Below, one piece after another: positions 20,921-29,656 of a stretch of 55,123 bases of DNA. A program made the translations under genes and the position numbers. Every line of letters begins with the position of its first letter. Position 1 is the first letter of the stretch. This DNA comes from Chloroflexota bacterium. Lineage in GTDB: Bacteria > Chloroflexota > Dehalococcoidia > UBA2979. Location: assembly GCA_947479915.1 (NCBI GenBank), contig CANKAU010000011.1, positions 1 through 55,123 on the forward strand, read 5' to 3'. The notes beneath the pieces are model-generated. The model saw only the letters and a program-made list of their open reading frames with translations. It made no database searches and had not been told where the DNA came from.

Positions 20921-22114
20921 ATGCCCAACGCGCCCGACAGCTCTCCCATCTACCTCGACAACGCCGCCTCTACGGCCGTGCGTCCCGAGGTGCTGGAGGC
21001 GATGCTGCCGTTCTTCGCGGGCGACTTCGCGAACCCCTCCGCCCATCACACCCGCGGCCGCGCCGCGCATGACGCGCTGGACGACGCTCGCTCGGACATC
21101 GCCGAGGTGTTCGGCGCGGTGCCGGAGGAGATCGTCTTCACCTCCGGCGGCACGGAGAGCATCAACGCGGCGATCAAGGGCGTCGCCTTCGCGCAGATGG
21201 AAGCGGGTGTCGGCCGACACGTCATCACGACGGAGATCGAGCACCACGCCGTGCTGCACTCCGCGCAGTACCTCGAGCGCTTCGGGTTCGAGGTCGAGCT
21301 GCTGCCCGTGGACGAGTACGGCCGCGTGACGCCCGAGCAGGTCGCCGCCGCCGTGCGCCCCGACACTGCGCTCGTCTCGATCGGCTATGCGAACAACGAG
21401 GTGGGGACGGTGCAGCCGCTGCAGGCGATCAGCGAGGCGCTGAAGGCACGCGCCAGCAGCCTCGGTCGGCGCATCCCGCTGCACACGGATGCGGTGCAGG
21501 TCGCGAACTCACACGACCTGAACGTCGACCGGCTGGGCGTGGATCTGCTCTCACTCTCCGGCCACAAGTTCGGCGGGCCGAAGGGCACCGGGTTGCTCTA
21601 CCTGCGGCGTGACGTGCCGTTCCTGGAGCAGCTCTCCGGCGGCGGGCAGGAGCGCCAGCGCCGCTCCGGCACTGAGAACGTGCCGGGGATCGTCGGCATT
21701 GCCCGCGCGCTGCACCTCGCACAGGCCGAGCGCGAGGCATTCGTGACGCGCACCAGCGCGCTGCGCGACCGCCTGCTGCACGGCATCATGACCGCGTGCC
21801 CGGACGCGCGCCTCAACGGGCACCCCACCGAGCGGCTGCCTCACAACCTGCACATCTGCTTCCCCGGCGTCGAGGGCGAGTCGCTGGTCGAGGCCCTCGA
21901 TCATGCCGGCATCGAGTGCTCGGCGGGGGCGGCGTGCACCTCCGCGACGTGGGAGCCCTCGCATGTGCTGCTGTCGATGGGCGTCCCGCTCGACCTCGCC
22001 ATCGGCTCGCTGCGCATGACGCTCTGGCCGAGCCTCACGGTCGCGCAGATCGACTATGTCGCGCAGCAGATCCCCGTCGCGCTCGAGCAGCTTCGCGGCG
22101 CGCCCGTCTCCTAG
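20921..22114 (+). CDS. Cysteine desulfurase (NifS/IscS-like)
   Basis: PLP enzyme that takes sulfur from cysteine for Fe-S cluster, thio-cofactor or tRNA thiolation pathways; 397 residues. The YLDNAAST opening, SGGTESIN, the PLP lysine in SGHKFGGPKG (K216), GGGQERQRRSGTEN, and the persulfide cysteine in the AACTSA loop (C339) are all present. Its partner could be the IscU-like scaffold at 33.7 kb or the Mo-hydroxylase system, which needs a sulfurated cofactor. ATG at 20921 follows a short leader containing a dyad. Confidence 0.92.
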   Translation: MPNAPDSSPIYLDNAASTAVRPEVLEAMLPFFAGDFANPSAHHTRGRAAHDALDDARSDIAEVFGAVPEEIVFTSGGTESINAAIKGVAFAQMEAGVGRHVITTEIEHHAVLHSAQYLERFGFEVELLPVDEYGRVTPEQVAAAVRPDTALVSIGYANNEVGTVQPLQAISEALKARASSLGRRIPLHTDAVQVANSHDLNVDRLGVDLLSLSGHKFGGPKGTGLLYLRRDVPFLEQLSGGGQERQRRSGTENVPGIVGIARALHLAQAEREAFVTRTSALRDRLLHGIMTACPDARLNGHPTERLPHNLHICFPGVEGESLVEALDHAGIECSAGAACTSATWEPSHVLLSMGVPLDLAIGSLRMTLWPSLTVAQIDYVAQQIPVALEQLRGAPVS

Positions 22115-22137
22115 CCCGTCCGGGTCGAGGCCGACGC

Positions 22138-22263
22138 CTACATCTTGCCGGCCTGCTCCTCGCGCTCGTGGTCGAGTCGCATCGAGGTCATCCCGAGCCA
22201 GACCGCGAACACCGTCCCGACCGTCAGCAGCGTCCCTGCACCCAGCAGCACCTCGATCGCCAT
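22138..22263 (-). CDS. Small single-pass membrane protein
   Basis: A 41-residue protein: MAIEVLL, one hydrophobic helix (about residues 4-24), then a charged tail ending EREEQAGKM. The ATG at 22263 is preceded by a perfect GGAGG site 5 bases away, much stronger than most genes here, which argues that it is translated. It is antisense to nothing and sits between the desulfurase and a HAD gene. Family not recognised. Confidence 0.5.
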   Translation of the reverse strand: MAIEVLLGAGTLLTVGTVFAVWLGMTSMRLDHEREEQAGKM

Positions 22264-22420
22264 GCGAACCTCCGCGAACGGGCGCCCCAACTCGACGCCC
22301 CGATGAACTTCGAGACGCATGCTGCCCGAGCGTGCGCGGTCGACCGAGGGGCAAACGTCCCCCGCTGCTGGTGACCATATCGGGACGTGAGTGGTGCGTG
22401 CCGAGGGCGGCGACGCGGGG

Positions 22421-23095
22421 CTACTCGCCAGCGCGGAGCAGCGCCTCCAGCGCCCCGTCGAGGTCGGAGAGGTCGTTGAGCGTCACGTGTGCGCCGGCCT
22501 CGATGAGCGTGGCCGCGCTGCGGTTGCCTGTCACGACGCCGACTGCGATCGCGCCGACGGCGAGCGCCGAGCGGACGTCGTGCTCGGTGTCGCCGATGAC
22601 CACCACGCGGTCACCCTCGACGTACGCCGTCTCCCGCATCGCCTGCTGGAGCATTGCCTCGCGCGTCTCGTGCTCGTCGCCGAAGCCGCCGCCGTCGAAG
22701 TAGCCGTCCAGGCCGATCGCGCGGAGCTTCATGAACGCCGCCTCGCGCAGGTTGCCCGTGGCGAGTGCCAGCACGACGCCGCGTTCGGCTGCCAGCGCCT
22801 GGAGCAGTGCGGGGACGCCAGGGCAGGGCCGCGGGTTCCGTTCGACGAGCGTTTCGGTGAGCAGTCGGGGATAGGTGCTGAGGTACGCCTCGATGAAGGC
22901 GGTTTCGGGGAGACCGGATCGGCGGCCGGCCTCGCGGAGGATCCAGCGATCGGTGCGACCGTTGAACTCGATCGCGGCGAACGCCTCGGCGGCGCCGGGG
23001 ATCGCAGCGATCGCACGGCGCAGCGCGAGCCCGCCCGCGCCGTCCGCGTCCATGAGCGTGCCGTCGAGGTCGAAGAGCAGGTGGATGCGCCGCAT
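22421..23095 (-). CDS. HAD-superfamily phosphatase (phosphoglycolate phosphatase-like)
   Basis: A 224-residue HAD hydrolase. Motif I is DLDGTLMD near residue 9; the cap domain follows; motif II is ALATGN; and the acidic motif IV is VIGDTEHDV. This layout is that of Gph-like phosphatases, but the substrate cannot be assigned. ATG at 23095 is the natural start. The gap to the rhodanese gene upstream is 37 bases, so the two may form one unit. Confidence 0.85.
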   Translation of the reverse strand: MRRIHLLFDLDGTLMDADGAGGLALRRAIAAIPGAAEAFAAIEFNGRTDRWILREAGRRSGLPETAFIEAYLSTYPRLLTETLVERNPRPCPGVPALLQALAAERGVVLALATGNLREAAFMKLRAIGLDGYFDGGGFGDEHETREAMLQQAMRETAYVEGDRVVVIGDTEHDVRSALAVGAIAVGVVTGNRSAATLIEAGAHVTLNDLSDLDGALEALLRAGE

Positions 23096-23132
23096 CTTCG
23101 ACCTCGACGGCTGCCCGGTTGTGTTCGCGAGA

Positions 23133-23474
23133 CTAGTCGCCGGTCTCCATCGGGAAGCCGGCGGCCTCCCAGGCGAGGTGTCCGCCCTCCACGTTGTAGA
23201 GGTCGTTCAGGCCCAGCGAGGCGGCGAACTCCGCCGCGACCGCGGAGCGCTGGCCACTCTTGCAGATGAAGAGGATCGGTCGGTCGGTGGCCAGCTTGTC
23301 CGCCTGCATCAGCACGGCCATGTGCTGGATGCGCAGTGAACCGGGGACGTGGCCCTCGGCGTGCTCCCACGGCTCACGGGCGTCGATGACCTGCACGTTG
23401 CCCGCGTCGATCATCTGCTTCGCCTCTTGGACGTCGATCCGGGTGAACGGCTCGCCCTCGCGCTTCTCGGCCAT
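23133..23474 (-). CDS. Rhodanese-domain protein
   Basis: A single-domain rhodanese of 113 residues. The VIDAREPWEHAEGHVPGS segment is the typical CH2A region, and the active-site loop CKSGQRS places the catalytic cysteine at C71. Such proteins carry persulfide sulfur; a link to the desulfurase 1 kb away is possible but not shown. ATG at 23474 has GGGGA about 4 bases upstream. The 195 bases before it also contain the promoter for the divergent dehydrogenase. Confidence 0.88.
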   Translation of the reverse strand: MAEKREGEPFTRIDVQEAKQMIDAGNVQVIDAREPWEHAEGHVPGSLRIQHMAVLMQADKLATDRPILFICKSGQRSAVAAEFAASLGLNDLYNVEGGHLAWEAAGFPMETGD

Positions 23475-23634
23475 CGTGTCCCCTGTCTGGTGCGGTGCGC
23501 GGTCGTCCTGCGCGGGGCGGGGTGCGCGATGAGGGCGGTGCCCGGTCCTCGCGCGCCACCTCGCGGTCGAGGATGGCCGAACCACTGTGCGGTGCTGGCT
23601 GTCGCTTCAGTGTATCGCGCCCTCGCGCGCGGGC

Positions 23635-23640
23635 TACAAT
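23635..23640 (+). promoter_or_regulatory. Candidate -10 element (TACAAT) before the mini-ORF
   Basis: TACAAT lies 30 bases before the mini-ORF start, in the divergent intergenic region. I see no convincing -35 at the normal spacing, so this is a weak prediction. Confidence 0.35.
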
Positions 23641-23669
23641 CGGCACAGTCGCAGCCGCAGGAGCAGCAC

Positions 23670-23717
23670 ATGAGCACCGACCCGACGCGAACGCACGGCC
23701 CGAACGCCCGTGGCTGA
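23670..23717 (+). CDS. 15-residue upstream mini-ORF overlapping the dehydrogenase start
   Basis: An ATG at 23670 preceded by AGGAG (23659-23663) at 6-base spacing opens a frame MSTDPTRTHGPNARG that ends in TGA at 23715-23717. The downstream dehydrogenase GTG at 23710 lies inside its last codons in another frame and has no ribosome site of its own. The most economical reading is translational coupling; a one-base indel joining the two frames, giving a longer N-terminus, is the alternative. No attenuation peptide pattern (runs of one amino acid) is present. Confidence 0.45.
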   Translation: MSTDPTRTHGPNARG

Positions 23718-24711
23718 TCGTCCCCGCGTCTTCGTCTCGCGCGTCCTGCCGGGTGGCGACTCCCCCGACAGCCCGATCGGGCGGCTCCGCGCCGCCACCG
23801 ACCTCGACCTGTGGGACGGCGGCGACCCCCCGCCCGCCGAGGTGCTCCGCGAGCGCCTCGCGCAGGCCGACGGCGTGCTCACCATGCTCACCGAGCGCAT
23901 CGACGTCGCGCTGCTCGACGCGGCGCCCCATCTGCGCGTCGTCTCCAACCTCGCCGTTGGCTTCGACAACATCGATGTCCCCGCGTGCACCGAGCGCGGC
24001 GTGCTGGTCACCAACACGCCCGGCGTTCTCGACGAGACGACGGCGGACATGGCGTTCGCGCTGCTGCTCGCCGCCGCGCGCCGGCTGCCCGAGGCCGAGC
24101 GCGCCATCCGCGAGGGCGCGTGGGGCCAGTGGCACCCGACATGGATGCTCGGACACCAGGTGACGGGGGCCACGCTCGGCATCGTCGGGCCGGGGCGCAT
24201 TGCGAGCGCGGTCGCACGGCGCGCGCAGGGCTTCGGGATGAAGGTGCTCTACCACGGCCGCCGCGAGGTCCCCGGCTTCCCGGGCGAGCGCGCGACGCTC
24301 CCGGAACTCCTCGCCGCGTCTGACTTCATCTCTGTGCACGTGCCGTTGAACGCGGAAACCGCGGGCATGTGCAACGCCGACTTCTTCGCTGCCATGAAGC
24401 AGAGCGCGATCTTCGTGAACACGGCGCGCGGGCCGGTGGTCGACCAGGACGCGCTGATCGAGGCGCTCCGCAGCGGCCAGATCGCCGGCGCGGCGCTGGA
24501 TGTGATGACGCCGGAGCCGCTGCCCGCCGACCACCCGCTGCTCACCGCCCCCCACCTCGTCGTCGCGCCGCATCTTGGCAGCGCCACGGAGGAGACGCGT
24601 GCGCGCATGGCGCATCTTGCCGTTAGCGGACTGCTGGGCGTCCTGGCGGGGGACACGCCCGCGACCGTGCTGAACCCGGAGGCTGCGGCCATCCACAGGA
24701 GCGCCCGATGA
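23710..24711 (+). CDS. D-2-hydroxyacid dehydrogenase (glyoxylate/hydroxypyruvate reductase type)
   Basis: NAD(P)-dependent reductase, 333 residues. The nucleotide fold motif reads GIVGPGRIASA, with the third glycine replaced by alanine. Catalytic residues appear as R in NTARGP, E in the TPEPLP segment and H in APHLGSAT. Substrate likely a small 2-oxo acid such as glyoxylate or hydroxypyruvate, but not decidable here. The GTG at 23710 lacks a ribosome site; see the mini-ORF. The stop overlaps the phosphoribosyltransferase start as ATGA. Confidence 0.88.
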   Translation: MADRPRVFVSRVLPGGDSPDSPIGRLRAATDLDLWDGGDPPPAEVLRERLAQADGVLTMLTERIDVALLDAAPHLRVVSNLAVGFDNIDVPACTERGVLVTNTPGVLDETTADMAFALLLAAARRLPEAERAIREGAWGQWHPTWMLGHQVTGATLGIVGPGRIASAVARRAQGFGMKVLYHGRREVPGFPGERATLPELLAASDFISVHVPLNAETAGMCNADFFAAMKQSAIFVNTARGPVVDQDALIEALRSGQIAGAALDVMTPEPLPADHPLLTAPHLVVAPHLGSATEETRARMAHLAVSGLLGVLAGDTPATVLNPEAAAIHRSAR

Positions 24712-25385
24712 CCGAAGCCAACTCTGACGAGGCCCGCGGGCGGCTGTGGCTGGCGGAGACGCTGTGGAAGCTGGGCGGCCTCCAGTTCGGTGACTTCAGC
24801 CTGGGACGGACCGTCCGCAACTCGCCGGTCTACCTCAACGCGAAGCTGCTCATCTCCCGGCCGGACGCGCTCAAGCGCACCCTCGGCCTGATTGCCGACG
24901 AGCTCGAACTGGGCATGGCGCGCCGCAACCGCACCGTCGAGCCGTTCGATGGCGTCGCGGGCGTGCCCGTCGGCGGGCTGTACCTCGCGACCGGCCTCGC
25001 GCTGCACATGGATCGGCCGCTCCTCTACGTCCGCCCCCCGCGCGAGGCCGACGAGGTGGCCGCGCCGCACATCGAGGGCATCTACCGGCCGGGCGAGCGT
25101 GTCCTCGTCGTGGACGACCTCGCGACCGGCGGCGGGTCGCTCATCGAGACGATCCTCGCGCTCCAGAACGCCGGGCTGATGGTCTCGGACGCCGTGGTGC
25201 TGGTGGACCGAGAGCAGGGGGCTGCGCGGCGCCTCGAGGGCATGGGGGTTCGGCTGCACGCGATCCTCTCGCTCGAGGTCACGCTGCGCTTCCTCGAGTC
25301 CGCAGGCCACATCGGTGGCGAGGACTTCGACCGCGCGATGGCGTACATCCGCCGCGAGGGCGAGCCGCGCTCGGAGTTCGACTAG
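24708..25385 (+). CDS. Orotate phosphoribosyltransferase-like protein
   Basis: A type I phosphoribosyltransferase of 225 residues, with the PRPP-binding loop VLVVDDLATGGGS (D136, D137) and the early GVPVGGLYLATGLA segment that resembles OPRT. It probably makes orotidine 5'-phosphate in pyrimidine synthesis (pyrE), although an orphan role is possible since no other pyr gene is nearby. Start ATG at 24708 has AGGAG 6 bases upstream and overlaps the dehydrogenase stop by four bases, so the two are coupled. Confidence 0.8.
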   Translation: MTEANSDEARGRLWLAETLWKLGGLQFGDFSLGRTVRNSPVYLNAKLLISRPDALKRTLGLIADELELGMARRNRTVEPFDGVAGVPVGGLYLATGLALHMDRPLLYVRPPREADEVAAPHIEGIYRPGERVLVVDDLATGGGSLIETILALQNAGLMVSDAVVLVDREQGAARRLEGMGVRLHAILSLEVTLRFLESAGHIGGEDFDRAMAYIRREGEPRSEFD

Positions 25386-25439
25386 CCCGTCTGCCCGCGC
25401 GTGCGGCGCTCATCCCCTCGAGTGTGATTTGATCGAGGC

Positions 25440-26111
25440 ATGAAGACTCGCACCTCGCTGCTGCTGGCAGCCGCCCTCCTCGCCTCGTTCGCCGTCGCCT
25501 GCTCCCGGCAGGCCACGCCAACGCCGACACCATCCCCCGCGGCGAACTCGGCGTCACCGAGCGCCACCGCGACGCCGACGCCCACGAAGACGCCCGCGCT
25601 GCCCATGGCGACCAACGGGGCAGCGATCCCCGCAGCGGTGGCGCAGGTGGTCGCCGCGGTGACCACGCGCAACGCCGCGCCGCTCCTCGCGCTGGTGGAC
25701 TACCAGCAGGTGGGTTGCACCACCGCGCAGGGCGCGGGCGGCCCGCCGAAGTGCAAGCCGGGCGACGCCGCAGGCACGCTTTACAAGCGCTTCCCCAGCG
25801 GCGCGTGCGAAGGCGAATGGGCCGAGGACGCGTCTTCCGTGATCTCGCAGATCGTGCCGGCCGTGGGCCCGCTGTACGGCGCGGCGATGATTACCCCGCC
25901 GGCCTCGGATTCCGAGCCGTTCTGGCCGAAGGGCGACACGGTGGTGATGTTCCGCAGCGGCCGCGCGGGCGGCTCCGGCGGCTACTTCATCCTGAGCAAG
26001 GATCGGATCGTCCGGGCGCACATCCTCTGTGACCGCGGCGCGGGCTCCGAGGAGTCGACGATCAAGAGCGTGGGCGCGACCTCGTACTACATCGCCCCCA
26101 CGGCGCCGTAG
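25440..26111 (+). CDS. Lipoprotein with proline/threonine-rich linker, unknown
   Basis: A 223-residue lipoprotein. The signal peptide ends in a lipobox (SFAVAC, modified C21). A low-complexity Thr/Pro/Ser/Ala linker follows to about residue 55, then a globular domain of some 165 residues with four cysteines (QVGCT, KCKPG, GACEG and LCDRG) that could form two disulfides. No family recognised. A GAGG sits one base before the ATG, too close to be an ideal ribosome site. A strong terminator follows the gene. Confidence 0.75.
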   Translation: MKTRTSLLLAAALLASFAVACSRQATPTPTPSPAANSASPSATATPTPTKTPALPMATNGAAIPAAVAQVVAAVTTRNAAPLLALVDYQQVGCTTAQGAGGPPKCKPGDAAGTLYKRFPSGACEGEWAEDASSVISQIVPAVGPLYGAAMITPPASDSEPFWPKGDTVVMFRSGRAGGSGGYFILSKDRIVRAHILCDRGAGSEESTIKSVGATSYYIAPTAP

Positions 26112-26140
26112 CGCTCGCGGCTGTCACGGCAGACGCAAAG

Positions 26141-26162
26141 ACGGGCGCCGCGAGGCGCCCGT
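26141..26162 (+). terminator. Intrinsic terminator after the lipoprotein gene
   Basis: A perfect 9-bp GC-rich stem (26141-26149 with 26154-26162) closed by a GCGA loop and followed by TTGGTTGGTTT. It may also act on the convergent small HTH gene. Confidence 0.8.
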
Positions 26163-26199
26163 TTGGTTGGTTTGCCAGGTCGACCTCGACCGTGCGGTA

Positions 26200-26427
26200 T
26201 TAGAGGAGGCGGCGGATCGGCTTCCGACCGGGGCGCGGGTCGTAGCTCGACTTGAAGATGTCGAGCTTGTCGCGCTCAATCAGGTACTTGCCGGCGAAGA
26301 GGGTCGCGGGGACGCGACCCTGCTTGATCAGGCGTCGGAGGCTTTGCGGGTGGATGCCCAGCTCGCGAGCTGCTTCCACGAGGTCGAGATACTCATCGAA
26401 CGGCGAATCAGGCACGTCCACTTCCAT
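26200..26427 (-). CDS. Small excisionase/MerR-like helix-turn-helix protein
   Basis: A 75-residue protein: EYLDLVEAARELGIHPQSLRRLIKQGRVPATLFAGKYLI fits the excisionase-type winged helix in two stretches (helix-turn-helix around EAARELG/HPQSLRRLIKQG, then the wing). It probably binds DNA. The start is uncertain: ATG 26427 is used here, but the frame stays open to a TTG at 26514, which would add a short hydrophobic N-terminus. Base composition is visibly lower in GC than neighbours. There is no integrase nearby, so it need not be an element's excisionase. Confidence 0.6.
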   Translation of the reverse strand: MEVDVPDSPFDEYLDLVEAARELGIHPQSLRRLIKQGRVPATLFAGKYLIERDKLDIFKSSYDPRPGRKPIRRLL

Positions 26428-26550
26428 CCATTCGGGGAACAATGGATCAAGGGCATACGCAACGTACACAACAGCGACTGCTATGTAAAGCGATCTGTAA
26501 CTGCGCTTAGGCAATTGCCTCGTGCGGCGTGCGAACGGCCTGTGTCGAGG

Positions 26551-28650
26551 CTAGGCGTGGGCGTCCAGGGTGGAGCGAACGGTCCCCAGCAGCGCGTTGG
26601 TGTCGAACGGCTTCTCGAGGTACCGGACGTCGCCCCGCGCGAGGCGGCGGCTGGTGCGCTCACCCTCGACGTCGCCAGTGATGAAGACGACGCGATGGTC
26701 CATGTGCGGCCAGCGCTCGCAGATCTGGTCGTAGAGCGTCGCACCGTCCATGCCGGGCATCCGCATGTCCGCCACAACGAGGTCGTAAGTGGCGATCTCC
26801 AGTCGGTGGAGCGCCTCGTCGCCGCTTGCCGCGGTGGTCACCAGGTAGCCGGCGTGGCTGAGGATCTCGCTCGTGAGGGCGCGGATCGGGAGTTCGTCGT
26901 CTACGACCAGCACGCGCTCGCCGACCGCGCCCGAGGATGTCGGCGCGACGGGGACGGCGTCCGTCGCGGCCGCGTGGTGAATCGGGAGCTCAAGGATGAA
27001 GTCGGCGCCTCCGGAGGCGGAAGCCTCGACCCACACGCGCCCGCCGTGCTGGCTGACCACGCCGTAGACGGTCGAGAGCCCCATCCCCTGTCCCAGCCCG
27101 ACCTCGCGCGTGGTGAAGAATGGCTCGAACACGCGATCGCGGACCTCCGGCGGGACACCCGGGCCGTCGTCGGCGATCGAGATCCGCACGAAGTCGGCGG
27201 CGTGGGAGGTGGTAATGACGATCTCGCCGCCGCCGGGCTGGAGCGCCTGCTGCGCGTTGTTTACCAGGTTCAGGAAGGCCTGCTCCAGTTGCGCGCGGTC
27301 GGCCTCCACCTCGGGCACCCCGGCGAAGCGGAGTTCAGTGCGAATGTTGTCCACCTCGAGGCTGTAGCGCATGACCTCGATCACCCGGCCGATCGTCTCC
27401 TCGACGTCCACACGGGTCGCCTGCGCCGGCTCCTGCCGCGCGAACGACAGCAGGTTTCGCACGATGCGCGCGGCGCGCTGTGCCTCGCGCTCGATCGTGT
27501 TCACGGCATGCTCGCGCTCGGCGCCGTCCAGCGCGTCGAAGATCTGCGCGTAGCCGAGGATCGCGGTCAGCGGGTTGTTCAGCTCGTGCGCCACGCCGGA
27601 GATGACCTCGCTCAGGGCGCTCAGTCGCGCAGTCGCTCCGCTTGCGGCCTCCAGGTTGCTCGCGGCGACGCGAACGTCGTGCGGGGGTGTCGGGAGGGGA
27701 GGGAGAGGCGGTAGCGGCGCCGGTGCGGGGCGGCTGACCTCAGCGTGCCGGACGTCGATGCTCGGCTCGGCCGGGAAATACGGGTACGGGGCGCTGACGG
27801 GCGAGGCGATGTGCGGGCCGAGCGATCGCGAGACACGCTCGATCGCCATTCCGTCGTAGAGCGTCAGCGGGTCGCCTGCGCTGTAGACGACGAGGCAGCC
27901 GGTGATTTCGGGGCCGTGGTAGAGCGGGACGTGGATGCGCGAGGTCATGCCAAATGCCGGGAGGCGGCGCAGCGGCGAGGTCACCCCGGTCTCGCCAGCT
28001 AGTTGCGTGGACAACTCCGGCTCCCCGGACCCGAGCACCCCGGCCTGCGCGACGTCGAGCGGCGTCCAGAGGGTCCCGCGATCGATCCCGGCCATGGGGG
28101 AGGGGTACACCGCCACGACCTCGGCGCTCGGCTGGGCCACGTGCGTCTCGCGCGCAAAGCGGATGACGGTGCCCCAGTCGTAGCCGATGATGCCGCGCAG
28201 CGCGGACAGCACGCCTCGCGAAGCGGCGTGCGCCTCGGGCATCGCGGCGATCGCTTCGAGGGCCTCGACCTGCGCTTCGAGCACGGAATGGTCGCTGGGC
28301 CGGTGGGGCTGGATTGCGGTCAGCGTGACGCTGGCGTGCAGGTGCATGAGTGCGACGCCGCCCGCAGCCTCGGTCGGGACGATCTCCGCCTCGACAGGCT
28401 GCGAGGACGAGGCGCCGATGAACGTGAGCGCGCCGCGCCACGATCGACCGGCGGTGATCGCCGCAGTGGCCTCGGCGATCGCGGTGTCCTCGGCGGGGAT
28501 GACGAGCGAGGTCCACGCGTGGCCCTGCACGTCGGCGGGGCCACGGACGCCGAGCAGCAGACATGCAGAAGCGTCCGCCGTGACAATGGTCGCGTCGGAG
28601 CCAACGACAAGCCACCCGTGGGCCGGTTGCCCGGACCCCGTCAGGAGCAT
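26551..28650 (-). CDS. Hybrid sensor histidine kinase with PAS/GAF input and receiver
   Basis: A soluble 699-residue hybrid kinase with no membrane segment. Order: PAS-like domain (about 10-110), GAF-like domain (about 135-280), a Pro-rich linker, HisKA with phosphoacceptor H355 in GVAHELNNP, HATPase (N box NLVNNAQQAL, G boxes DDGPGVPP and GQGMGLS), and a C-terminal receiver with the acidic pair in VVDDE, D628 in ADMRMPG and K in EKPF. It probably phosphotransfers to its own receiver. The partner output regulator is not in the window. ATG at 28650 has GAGGG 9 bases upstream. The HTH gene is 36 bases downstream of its end. Confidence 0.9.
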   Translation of the reverse strand: MLLTGSGQPAHGWLVVGSDATIVTADASACLLLGVRGPADVQGHAWTSLVIPAEDTAIAEATAAITAGRSWRGALTFIGASSSQPVEAEIVPTEAAGGVALMHLHASVTLTAIQPHRPSDHSVLEAQVEALEAIAAMPEAHAASRGVLSALRGIIGYDWGTVIRFARETHVAQPSAEVVAVYPSPMAGIDRGTLWTPLDVAQAGVLGSGEPELSTQLAGETGVTSPLRRLPAFGMTSRIHVPLYHGPEITGCLVVYSAGDPLTLYDGMAIERVSRSLGPHIASPVSAPYPYFPAEPSIDVRHAEVSRPAPAPLPPLPPLPTPPHDVRVAASNLEAASGATARLSALSEVISGVAHELNNPLTAILGYAQIFDALDGAEREHAVNTIEREAQRAARIVRNLLSFARQEPAQATRVDVEETIGRVIEVMRYSLEVDNIRTELRFAGVPEVEADRAQLEQAFLNLVNNAQQALQPGGGEIVITTSHAADFVRISIADDGPGVPPEVRDRVFEPFFTTREVGLGQGMGLSTVYGVVSQHGGRVWVEASASGGADFILELPIHHAAATDAVPVAPTSSGAVGERVLVVDDELPIRALTSEILSHAGYLVTTAASGDEALHRLEIATYDLVVADMRMPGMDGATLYDQICERWPHMDHRVVFITGDVEGERTSRRLARGDVRYLEKPFDTNALLGTVRSTLDAHA

Positions 28651-28964
28651 CTGCGATAACCCTCGGACTCTCGCTGTGCCGGCGCGTTCTCGGGTCTGCA
28701 CGTGCAGCGATGTGCGCGTGCCGGGGGGGAGCGCCGGTGACCGCCCGTTAGGCGGCGTGCGCCGAGACGCGCGAATACCCCGAGCGGATTGTCTGCCGTG
28801 CCCGTACCAGTCTCCATGCAAGGATTGGTAAAGATTTAGCGCGCCCCGTTACGAACGTTTCTGATCAAGGTGACGCGTTATAGCGTGGCACGGTCACAGC
28901 GGGTGAGCGTGAGTCGTTTCCCTTAGTTCCGATTGCAGTTGCGCTAAACACCCCAGAATCGGGG

Positions 28965-29618
28965 TCAATTGAGGCGTTCGGGAGTGCCCCAACGCTGCGC
29001 AACCGCCGCGGCAGCCCGGCGGTGGGTGGTCTCCAGCAGCAGCGTGAGGAGATCGGCTGCTCGCTCGAGCCGTCGACGCACGTCCAGCGTCTCCAAGAGT
29101 GTCTGTAACGGCGCGTTCTCGATGGTTTCAAGTCCCGCCGCGCCGATGGCGTCCGCGAGCGCACCGGCGCTCGTCGGCACGGTCACGTCCCGCGACCACG
29201 ACCCCTGGATCGTGTGCCGCAGGCGCAGCATCTGCTCGTAATTGCGCGCGATCTGGGCCAGCAGCGTCTCGGGGACCTCGCTGACCTCATCCACCGGGTA
29301 TTCCACCTCGGCGGCGAGGTAGGGGTGGTCGTGGATGAGTCGCGCGATGCGGAAGCGGCGACCGCCGCGCACTTCGAGCGCGAGCCGTCCGTCGCCGAGC
29401 GGCGTGACTTCCTCGATCGTCGCGGTCGTGCCGACGAGGTACGGCGTCGCGGGGCCACCGACCTCGGGCCCCTCCTGGATCAGCGCGATGCCGAAGGGCT
29501 CTCCCGACGCAAGGCATTCCTCGACCAGCGTCAGGTAGCGCGGTTCGAAGACCTGCACGGACACGGGCATGCCGGGGAACAGCACGAAGCGGAGCGGGAA
29601 CAGCCGGAGGAACGTCAT
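28965..29618 (-). CDS. LON substrate-binding domain protein
   Basis: A 217-residue stand-alone LON N-terminal (PUA-like) domain: LRLFPLRFVLFPGMPVSVQVFEPRY opens it in two blocks, with EVTPLGDGRLALEVRGGRRFRI in the middle. No protease or ATPase domain. Such proteins are of uncertain function, possibly peptide binding. It lies 38 bases downstream of the NuoG-like gene on the same strand. A short inverted repeat (28950-28965, 5-bp stem with a minus-strand TGTTT after it) at its stop could act as a terminator. Confidence 0.85.
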   Translation of the reverse strand: MTFLRLFPLRFVLFPGMPVSVQVFEPRYLTLVEECLASGEPFGIALIQEGPEVGGPATPYLVGTTATIEEVTPLGDGRLALEVRGGRRFRIARLIHDHPYLAAEVEYPVDEVSEVPETLLAQIARNYEQMLRLRHTIQGSWSRDVTVPTSAGALADAIGAAGLETIENAPLQTLLETLDVRRRLERAADLLTLLLETTHRRAAAAVAQRWGTPERLN

Positions 29619-29656
29619 GCGCTCGGCACCGTCCTCATCCCCCGGAGGGAACGAGG

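Noticed and set aside
26200-26514. Excisionase of a mobile element
   Set aside because: No integrase, attachment repeats or phage genes nearby; the HTH type is also used by ordinary regulators.
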